NCBI GenBank assembly: GCA_964414015.1 | Contig: CAYPUE010000025.1 | Span: 1 to 11,259, forward strand | Reading direction: 5' to 3' | Source of the DNA: JAUSEW01 sp964414015 | Lineage (GTDB): Bacteria > Patescibacteriota > Microgenomatia > Levybacterales > UBA12049 | DNA: 11,259 nt | Shown here: piece by piece, positions 6,469 to 11,259 of the stretch | How the letters are laid out: every line of letters begins with the position of its first letter | How positions within the stretch are numbered: position 1 is the stretch's first letter | Notes under the pieces: model-generated | What the model saw: only the letters and a program-made list of their open reading frames with translations | Databases searched by the model: none | What the model was told of the DNA's origin: nothing | Made by a program: the position numbers and the translations under genes

Positions 6469-7095
6469 ATGGCACAAAGATACGAACAAGAAGGCGGTCC
6501 AAAAAATCCAGGAACCCCAGGAATAGAAGTTTTTATTCCCCTTAAAGCTGTAAAAGCAATAATTGGACAAGAACCATTACTTGATTCACAGAAACGTAAT
6601 CTATTGGGAAAAGTTACGAAATTACAAGAAGGAGATTCTAGAACTGGAGTAATTTTTGACCCACAGACCCTTTCGAAAATTGAAGAATCGTTGCACATTC
6701 CAGAAAAACAGGTTGCTGCTTGGACAATTGACGAAAGGATTAGGAATGTTGCTGAAATGGTAAAACTACAGATGGATGGAAATGAAGAATTTTTATCCGG
6801 CATCGAAAGAGACTTAGGGCTTGATGATGAATCCAAAAAAAAGCATTACCACGAAAGACGACCCATAATCTACGAAAAGCTAGAAGAACTTATAGATAAA
6901 GCGAAAGAAGCAGAGGAACTCAAAAAAGAAGCGCAAAAATCTGATACTGAAAGTGTGAAAATAACTATAGCCGTTCGAATTGTTTTAGACCTAACTAATA
7001 CCAGATGGGCAGACTTATCACCGCTAGAACAACGTAGGATCACTGGCGACCTAGAAGCTCATGGAATAGAGAGTTTTGATCCAGATAAAATCTAG
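6469..7095 (+). CDS. Unrecognised 208-residue acidic protein
   Basis: I do not recognise a family. The protein is soluble, with no signal peptide or membrane segment. It begins MAQRYEQEGGPKNPGTPGIEVFIPLKAVKAIIG. Residues about 70-130 are mixed helical and acidic (IEESLHIPEKQVAAWTIDERIRNVAEMVKLQ). Residues 122-160 form a Lys/Glu-rich helix that may be a short coiled coil (YEKLEELIDKAKEAEELKKEAQ). The C terminus includes WADLSPLEQRRITGDLEAHG. No catalytic motif is apparent. The start ATG is preceded by a good promoter and a dyad but no Shine-Dalgarno sequence. The gene is followed at once by AT-rich repeats and the first GCGATCGC palindrome. Codon use looks like that of its neighbours. Confidence 0.75.
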   Translation: MAQRYEQEGGPKNPGTPGIEVFIPLKAVKAIIGQEPLLDSQKRNLLGKVTKLQEGDSRTGVIFDPQTLSKIEESLHIPEKQVAAWTIDERIRNVAEMVKLQMDGNEEFLSGIERDLGLDDESKKKHYHERRPIIYEKLEELIDKAKEAEELKKEAQKSDTESVKITIAVRIVLDLTNTRWADLSPLEQRRITGDLEAHGIESFDPDKI

Positions 7096-7123
7096 TTATC
7101 TCTCGAACCACTCTTCCAAAATT
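7096..7123 (-). pseudogene. Possible relic of a mrdA 3' end
   Basis: Read on the minus strand this stretch encodes ILEEWFER and a TAA stop. The true mrdA ends ILEEWFSR and TAA (8385-8358). The two 28-base stretches match at 22 positions, including 18 of 19 over the ILEEWF codons. Upstream of it only degenerate repeats follow, so at most nine codons survive. It may be a duplication scar or chance. Confidence 0.35.
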
Positions 7124-7150
7124 CCAAAATCCCAAATTCTCCAAATTCCC
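7113..7150. repeat. TTCCAAAA/TCCAAAT degenerate tandem repeat
   Basis: Five near-copies of a roughly seven-to-nine-base unit (TTCCAAAA, TTCCAAAA, TCCCAAAT, TCTCCAAAT, TCCC) fill the space between the 208-residue gene and the first GCGATCGC palindrome. Confidence 0.5.
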
Positions 7151-7151
7151 T

Positions 7152-7189
7152 TGACAACTTTTTCAGGCGATCGCTTAAAAAAATTGTCA
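7152..7189. repeat. GCGATCGC-centred palindrome, downstream copy
   Basis: A 38-base palindrome (16 of 19 pairs match) centred on GCGATCGC (7167-7174), with outer arms TGACAACT and ATTGTCA. It lies 20 bases past the stop of the PaaX-like gene and 56 bases past the stop of the 208-residue gene. It shares the layout GACAACT-N7-GCGATCGC-N9-TTGTCA with 7798-7834. It could act as a two-way terminator for the converging genes, as a protein-binding site, or be a copy of a small repeat family. Confidence 0.7.
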
Positions 7190-7208
7190 CATTGAATTAT
7201 TCAAAAAT

Positions 7209-7763
7209 CTACAACTGTTTCTCTAACGAAGATACGTCTTTTGCCAAAATGTAAGACACGTGTGGAGAGATTTCTAGAGAGTGGCGCAGGAAATCTATCT
7301 CGTCTTTACATTCCAAACGAGTTACAAATACGCTTTTTTGCAGCTGCTTGAAACCTAAATCCTTTAATTTTTCCCTAAGAAACTCGCGGGCATTACGGCT
7401 GTTTTCGGGTATGTCAAAAATTACAACTCTCCAAAATCCATCCCATTTACCTGTATTTTTAAGAGCTAATGTGTCCATTTTATATTGAAGTATTCTTTTT
7501 CTGCCTTTTTCTTCGAGCGTCAGCTGCACTTCTCCATCTTTTTCCTTCCATGAAATTAGTTTTTGCCTTTCCAATCTTCTAATCGTTGACCTTAACGCTC
7601 CCCTTTTCTTAGCATCTTCCCATTGCTGTTTTTTAAACTCTTTGTACAAAAGCCCAATCCCGGGAAAAACAAGCGCTGTCCCTATGACAACGCCTGCACC
7701 CAAAGTTAACAATAACGCTTTTGTCAGTCCTGCAACTGCTGCTTTTTCTCTTTGTCTGCTCAT
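7209..7763 (-). CDS. PaaX-like winged-helix protein with Cas2-like domain
   Basis: A 184-residue protein from the ATG at 7763 (an upstream TTG at 7772 is less likely). Residues 12-40 form a hydrophobic segment (LTKALLLTLGAGVVIGTALVF), either a membrane anchor or a buried helix. Residues 45-92 are a winged helix (STIRRLERQKLISWKEKDGEVQLTLEEKGR). Residues 106-175 match the Cas2-like ferredoxin fold of PaaX repressors: KWDGFWRVVIFDIPENSRNAREFLREKL, then GFKQLQKSVFV and a CKDEIDFLRHSL helix. D117 sits where Cas2 has its acidic residue. PaaX represses phenylacetate genes, but no such genes, and no other cas genes, are nearby, so a general repressor or an orphan CPR role is more likely. Autoregulation through the palindrome upstream is inferred from position only. 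Confidence 0.8.
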   Translation of the reverse strand: MSRQREKAAVAGLTKALLLTLGAGVVIGTALVFPGIGLLYKEFKKQQWEDAKKRGALRSTIRRLERQKLISWKEKDGEVQLTLEEKGRKRILQYKMDTLALKNTGKWDGFWRVVIFDIPENSRNAREFLREKLKDLGFKQLQKSVFVTRLECKDEIDFLRHSLEISPHVSYILAKDVSSLEKQL

Positions 7764-7797
7764 ATTGCCCAACCCGTAAATTATATTAAATTATATG

Positions 7798-7834
7798 GAC
7801 AACTAATTATGGCGATCGCAATTATTAGTTGTCA
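7798..7834. promoter_or_regulatory. GCGATCGC-centred palindrome over the PaaX-like promoter
   Basis: A 36-base palindrome (7798-7833, 16 of 18 pairs match) centred on GCGATCGC (7812-7819). Its arms are GACAACTAAT and ATTAGTTGTC. It spans the spacer and most of both boxes of the promoter on the minus strand, as an operator would. Compared with the 7152-7189 copy, three arm pairs differ in both arms so that pairing is kept. Confidence 0.7.
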
Positions 7835-7835
7835 A
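7806..7835 (-). promoter_or_regulatory. Probable promoter of the PaaX-like gene
   Basis: A perfect TTGACA (7835-7830), 18 bases, then CATAAT (7811-7806, 5 of 6). The start would be near 7799, about 36 bases before the ATG. Two further perfect TATAAT hexamers (7795-7790 and 7785-7780) lack good -35 boxes; the second would give a leader of about ten bases. Confidence 0.5.
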
Positions 7836-7894
7836 TAGCTAAATGTCACTACCAATTTAAGATGTTTGGATAAAGAATAATACTGTGGATGAAT

Positions 7895-8295
7895 TTATGG
7901 GTTATCGGGGAATGTCGTAGGGTTTTGAAACCTGGCTAGACCGTCATCAATTTCTTCAAACATATCATATAATTTTTTCGTAAAAGCATTGTAACCTACG
8001 CCTTGATCTCCTTCTGGTTTGGCAACAGATATTGCTATGTAACCTTTTTCACTGTACGTATTTCTAGTCTTTCCTCCGATTGGGAATCTATATTGTCATG
8101 GTGATGGGGGTATCTTTCTCCTGTTGTTGCAATTTGTTTAACCTCAAAACCACTTGCTGAACCTGCAGCTTGATAACGGGGTAACTTATCCTTAGGTATT
8201 TCTACGGTTACTATTTGCTCTAATAGCATTCTACAAACAACATCAAGCGGTGTTCTTTCTTGCCCCGCAATTTCTGGTGGCTTAGGGTTTTCCAT
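7895..8295 (-). pseudogene. Small unrecognised gene split by a -1 frameshift at an A5 run
   Basis: The first frame runs 86 codons from the ATG at 8295 to TAG at 8037-8035 (MENPKPPEIAGQERTPLD...). A shift of -1 at the AAAAA run (8049-8045) passes that stop and continues 49 codons to TAA at 7897-7895: GYIAISVAKPEGDQGVGYNAF and on through KKLYDMFEEIDDGLARF. The joined product is 133 residues and reads smoothly across the join (LEIRTVKK, then GYIAISVA). Explanations are a lost A (true mutation or assembly error) or programmed slippage on GTG-AAA-AAG. No known family is recognised; it is probably a soluble alpha/beta protein. It has its own promoter and lies 62 bases past the mrdA stop. Confidence 0.6.
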
Positions 8296-8313
8296 AAGGT
8301 TTAATTACTTATA

Positions 8314-8341
8314 AGCTTAGCAAAAAGAAACTTTCTGTCAA
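8314..8341 (-). promoter_or_regulatory. Probable promoter of the frameshifted small gene
   Basis: A perfect TTGACA (8341-8336), 16 bases, then TAAGCT (8319-8314), preceded by TGC to make an extended -10. The start would be near 8307, about 12 bases before the ATG at 8295. The presence of a promoter suggests this gene is not simply the tail of the mre operon. Confidence 0.45.
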
Positions 8342-8357
8342 GAGGCAAAACTATAAG

Positions 8358-10100
8358 TTAGCGGGAGAACCATTCTTCCAAAATTTTTTTGGCGATGGGG
8401 GCGGCGATATTTGAGCCTTCACCGCTGCTTTCCGATAAAACAGTTACGATAATTTGTCCTGAGCCTGCCGAAGGATCTGCCGGTGCAAAAAGCGTTATCC
8501 AAGCATGAGGCATAGTATCGGCTGTTCCATGCTGCGCTGTTCCCGTTTTACAGGCAATTTTAATCTCTTCTCCGCCATTTTTGCTATTTGATTTTTGATT
8601 TTTGAAATTGAAAAGCGGCCAAGCAACTCCGCCCGGACTGCAAGCCTCAACCATCCCCTGCCGAATCAAATCTATCGTTTTATCCCCCAAGAACTTTTGA
8701 TTTTTGATTTTTGATTTTTGATTTTTTAAAAGATGGGGCTGATAAAGTACTCCCTCATTTGCAATAACCGATGTCCACATGCTTACCTGCAATGGCGTAA
8801 CTAACAGGTATCCCTGTCCGATTCCGTAATGATACGTGTCTCCCAAATACCACCCTTCTCCAATCGCTTTCTCTTTCCAGGAAGGAATGGGAACCGTACC
8901 TGTTTCTTCAGGAGAGATATCTATGCCAAGTTTTTGCCCAAGCCCGAATTTTTTGGCCATTTCCGAAAGCTTGTCAACGCCGACTTTTTCCGCCAGTTTA
9001 TAGAAAAATATGTCGTTTGAACGTTGTAACCCTTTTACTACATTTACCTGTCCGTCTGTTTTCCCGTATTGGGTAAAATACCAGTTGGAAAAAGAAAAAT
9101 TCCCAAGCCAGACAATTCCTGTGTCGGTAATTTCGAAATTTTCATCGATAATTTTGTCTTCAAGTCCTGCTGCCGCGGTAATTAATTTAAAAGTTGAACC
9201 CGGAGGATAAACTTCGGAAATTGCCCGGTTAATAAGCGGCTGGTTTTCCGAATCCGTCAAAATTTGGTCAACATCGCTATATATTCCAGCTCCCGAGGCG
9301 ATTTTGTAATCATTGCCAAAAGTGAACAAATTAGGATCAAAAGCAGGTTTGGAGAGAAGTGTAAGAATTTCTCCATTTGGCGTTGAGACTATAGCAGCGC
9401 CTTTCTTGACATCTTTCATCGCCTCGGACACTGCTTTTTGCAGATTAAGATCCAAAGCAAGGGTTATATTTTCTCCCGGTATTGGGTCTGTTTGTCCAAG
9501 TATCCTTATGGCATTTCCCAAGCTATCTACTTCAACTAATTGTTTTCCGTCAATTCCTTTGAGCTTGCTTTCGTAAGATTTTTCAATTCCCATCTTGCCT
9601 ATCAAATCTCCTCCCCGATAACTTGAAAATTCCTTGCTCTGTAATTCCTCTTTGGAAATTTGTCCGATGTAGCCTAAGACATGGGCAAAAACATCCTTGT
9701 ACGGATACGAACGCAAAGAATCTATTTCAAGATCTTTTCTGCCCTTTGCCAGAAGATTTAGGGCTTCTTCCTGCCCTAAAAGTCTTGTCTTACCGTTAAC
9801 AATCTCTCTAAATCCCGGAACATTAAAAACCAAAGGGCTGCCGTTTCTGTCGAAAATAATACCCCTTGGCGCATGAATAATCACAGTTTTTATTCTGTTA
9901 TTGTCCGAGAGGTGCCTGTAATAAGCACCAAGGCTTATCTGCAGGAAAAAAAGTCTGATGATGAGAATACCAATGGCAAGAAACAGTATTGATGGAAGAA
10001 TGAAACTGCGGATTGCGTAATTTTTCCCATAAGAATTAGTTCTTTTGCTTAACCTTTCTGTTTTTATATTTTCCCCAAAAGCAGCGCCTATTTTTATCAT
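8358..10100 (-). CDS. mrdA: Penicillin-binding protein 2, elongasome transpeptidase
   Basis: PBP2 cross-links peptidoglycan during cell elongation, together with RodA, MreB, MreC and MreD. The 580-residue protein has an N-terminal anchor (about 31-55), a pedestal/dimerisation domain starting HAPRGIIFDRNG (76-87), and the transpeptidase triad: S302 in STFK (302-305), SND (361-363) and KTGTA (518-522). Length is close to the family norm. The ATG at 10100 overlaps the mreD TGA by four bases, implying translational coupling. Three in-frame additions lie in loops: KNQKSKIKNQKF (459-470) and FKNQKSNSKNGG (499-510), both encoded by TTTTTGA-type repeats, and DPSAGSGQ (542-549), encoded by the CCTGAG...GAAGG element. 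All catalytic motifs are intact. Confidence 0.96.
   Translation of the reverse strand: MIKIGAAFGENIKTERLSKRTNSYGKNYAIRSFILPSILFLAIGILIIRLFFLQISLGAYYRHLSDNNRIKTVIIHAPRGIIFDRNGSPLVFNVPGFREIVNGKTRLLGQEEALNLLAKGRKDLEIDSLRSYPYKDVFAHVLGYIGQISKEELQSKEFSSYRGGDLIGKMGIEKSYESKLKGIDGKQLVEVDSLGNAIRILGQTDPIPGENITLALDLNLQKAVSEAMKDVKKGAAIVSTPNGEILTLLSKPAFDPNLFTFGNDYKIASGAGIYSDVDQILTDSENQPLINRAISEVYPPGSTFKLITAAAGLEDKIIDENFEITDTGIVWLGNFSFSNWYFTQYGKTDGQVNVVKGLQRSNDIFFYKLAEKVGVDKLSEMAKKFGLGQKLGIDISPEETGTVPIPSWKEKAIGEGWYLGDTYHYGIGQGYLLVTPLQVSMWTSVIANEGVLYQPHLLKNQKSKIKNQKFLGDKTIDLIRQGMVEACSPGGVAWPLFNFKNQKSNSKNGGEEIKIACKTGTAQHGTADTMPHAWITLFAPADPSAGSGQIIVTVLSESSGEGSNIAAPIAKKILEEWFSR
8458..8474. repeat. CCTGAG-GAAGG micro-insertion in mrdA
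   Basis: CCTGAGCCTGCCGAAGG on the plus strand encodes PSAGSG on the minus strand, in a loop between two strands late in the PBP2 transpeptidase domain. Its ends, CCTGAG and GAAGG, match those of the dprA element at 5982-6006, with a shorter centre. Confidence 0.6.
8585..8611. repeat. TTTTTGA tandem repeat in mrdA, copy 1
   Basis: Tandem ATTTTTG units encode FKNQKSNSK just before the KTG motif region. Same unit as 8696-8728 and 3668-3712. Confidence 0.6.
8696..8728. repeat. TTTTTGA tandem repeat in mrdA, copy 2
   Basis: About four tandem TTTTTGA units encode KNQKSKIKNQK (residues 459-469). Being seven bases long, a gain or loss of one unit would shift the frame of an essential gene. Confidence 0.65.
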
Positions 10101-10498
10101 ACTTTTTTATGTTGGAGATTTTTAAAAAGAGAAAAAAGCAAAACCGTAATTAACGAGCTTACTACTGCCTGCTGTAAAACATAATTATAGCCAAAAATTA
10201 TAAGATACAAAGCGCTCCCCAGAAACGATGAGGTAAAAACGAACGGTAAGGTATAGATTTCAAACTTCTTTTCGTATAAAAATATCAGAAATATAGAAAT
10301 TGACAAAAATAAAGATGTTGCGCCAAGAATCCTGAAGAACATTAAATCCAAAATCATACCTCCAAAAAATGCCAGCAAAAAAATCCAGGTTTTTCTGTCA
10401 AAAGCCAGAAAGATAAGCAAAATAAAAACAATCGGCCAGCTTGCTACGAACAAAGAGAAAATGGCAATTAAGAAAATTAAGGCTAGAAAAAACTTCAT
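10097..10498 (-). CDS. mreD: Rod shape-determining membrane protein MreD
   Basis: MreD is the integral membrane partner of MreC in the rod complex. The 133-residue protein is nearly all hydrophobic, with four to five predicted membrane helices (about 2-30, 36-58, 60-74, 80-105 and 108-126). GGMILDLMFF near residue 50 corresponds to the family's conserved G..xD segment. It is somewhat shorter than the E. coli protein. Its ATG follows directly after the mreC TAA, and AGGAG (10511-10507), eight bases before the ATG inside the end of mreC, is the clearest Shine-Dalgarno site in the window. Its TGA overlaps the mrdA ATG. Identity rests on hydropathy, that motif and the mreC/mrdA context. Confidence 0.88.
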   Translation of the reverse strand: MKFFLALIFLIAIFSLFVASWPIVFILLIFLAFDRKTWIFLLAFFGGMILDLMFFRILGATSLFLSISIFLIFLYEKKFEIYTLPFVFTSSFLGSALYLIIFGYNYVLQQAVVSSLITVLLFSLFKNLQHKKV

Positions 10499-11259
10499 TT
10501 ATTTAACTCCTGTGACGATAAAAACCGTAGAAAGAGTTGGAAAATCCAATAAGCTTTTTACTTCTGCTCTTTGGAAAACAGCGCTTGGATTTTTGTCTAT
10601 AGAAATTATTTTCCCAACGACAAGATCGGAAGGCACACCCGCGCCGTCTATATTTTGGCTTGGCAGTGTTGTTACAATATCGTCTTTGGCAAGAGTATCC
10701 GACATCAAAACATTGTCTAAAATCATTAAGTCGCCCAAGCCTTTGATAAGCCCTAAAGCTCCTTTTTCAGTTCTGGCAGTAAACGCTGAAGATGAATTAT
10801 TAACAATATCTACTTTGGATAAATAAGCAGTTACTTTGGTAATTTTTCCAACCAGATTATTTTTGAAAACAATTGCGTCTCCGACGTTAATTCCGTCAAC
10901 TTTTCCTTTATCCAAAATCAAGGATGAAGGGTTGGAAATATTCGGGATGAAATTGAGCATTCCCAAAATCTTGGCGGGTAAAAGGATATAGCTTTTGGGT
11001 TTGGCTGTTTGGAATTGATCCAGTAAAGCCTGATTTTCTCTTTCTAACCTCTGCCTGTCCATTATTTTTGAAGCCAAAAGCAGATTCTCCTCTTGAAGTT
11101 TTTTGATGTTTTGGTTTTGGGAAACTAAGGGAAGATTTTGGAAAAGATTAGATATGCTCCCTTCTATGGAATAAGAAATTCTTTGCAAAAATCCTTCTAC
11201 CCCGCGTGTTTTCCCCAACATTGACAGTCCTAAAATTCCAGCCGAAAGAACAAAAACAA
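10499..11259 (-). CDS. mreC: Cell shape-determining protein MreC (5' end outside window)
   Basis: MreC is a membrane-anchored periplasmic scaffold linking MreB filaments to PBP2. An ATG at 11221 exists, but the frame stays open to the last base and encodes VFVLSAGILGLS before it. This looks like the end of the expected N-terminal membrane segment, so the true start is probably upstream of 11259. Next comes a coiled coil (SQNQNIKKLQEENLLLASKIMDRQ region), then the beta-rich core: PAKILGM, LILDKGKVDGINVGDAIV, VGKITKV, VDIVNNSSSAFTART, GLIKGLG and GVPSDLVVGKI. It ends TGVK and TAA, immediately followed by the mreD ATG. mreB would be expected next upstream, but this is not visible. Confidence 0.93.
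   Translation of the reverse strand, partial: VFVLSAGILGLSMLGKTRGVEGFLQRISYSIEGSISNLFQNLPLVSQNQNIKKLQEENLLLASKIMDRQRLERENQALLDQFQTAKPKSYILLPAKILGMLNFIPNISNPSSLILDKGKVDGINVGDAIVFKNNLVGKITKVTAYLSKVDIVNNSSSAFTARTEKGALGLIKGLGDLMILDNVLMSDTLAKDDIVTTLPSQNIDGAGVPSDLVVGKIISIDKNPSAVFQRAEVKSLLDFPTLSTVFIVTGVK
10507..10511 (-). promoter_or_regulatory. Shine-Dalgarno site of mreD
   Basis: AGGAG eight bases before the mreD ATG, inside the last codons of mreC. It contrasts with topA, dprA and the 1231, 4096, 6469 and 8295 genes, none of which has such a site. Confidence 0.6.

Noticed and set aside
6462..6836. A 124-codon Ser/Cys-rich frame on the minus strand opposite the 208-residue gene
   Set aside because: Low-complexity composition typical of antisense frames; the plus-strand gene has a good promoter and balanced composition.
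7209..7772. A CRISPR-Cas remnant because of the Cas2-like domain
   Set aside because: The domain order is that of PaaX (winged helix then Cas2-like fold), and no repeats with spacers or other cas genes are present.
10461..11221. MreC starting at the ATG at 11221
   Set aside because: The frame continues to the window edge and encodes a hydrophobic segment that fits the MreC membrane anchor, so the protein is cut by the window rather than starting here.

Overview
The window looks like chromosomal DNA from a small-genome uncultured bacterium, most likely a Patescibacteria/CPR lineage of the Microgenomates type. This placement is inferred, not proven. The clues are AT-rich DNA, a DUF5667 secreted protein, a Cas2-like/PaaX-like winged-helix protein, several orphan proteins, little use of Shine-Dalgarno sequences, and short AT-rich repeats that run through intergenic DNA and into conserved genes. 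TGA ends dprA and mreD, so the code appears standard rather than the Gracilibacteria code.

Left part (1-4007): a secreted coiled-coil DUF5667 protein (minus), a small membrane protein with a His/Asp metal-binding pattern (plus), and topA, DNA topoisomerase I (minus). TopA carries several in-frame additions encoded by repeat-like DNA.

Middle part (4008-7895): an unrecognised 381-residue protein with a sigma-region-4-like helix-turn-helix (plus); dprA (minus), overlapping it tail to tail; an unrecognised 208-residue acidic protein (plus); and a PaaX/Cas2-like protein (minus). The last gene is bracketed by two related palindromes centred on GCGATCGC, and the upstream one covers its likely promoter.

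Right part (7895-11259): a small gene that seems split by a one-base frameshift at an A5 run, then the cell-shape operon mreC-mreD-mrdA, all on the minus strand. mreC continues past the right edge, because its membrane segment is encoded in frame up to the last base.

Functionally the window combines chromosome upkeep (TopA relaxes negative supercoils, DprA loads RecA on incoming single strands) with elongasome genes (MreC/MreD scaffold, PBP2 transpeptidase). Many non-operon genes have a -10 element so close to the ATG that the mRNA would be leaderless or nearly so; mreD, inside an operon, has a clear AGGAG site. The most unusual features are the paired GCGATCGC palindromes, the in-frame quasi-palindromic micro-insertions shared by topA, dprA and mrdA, and the frameshifted small gene. 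No tRNA, rRNA, CRISPR array, transposase or intergenic stretch above 300 bases was seen.
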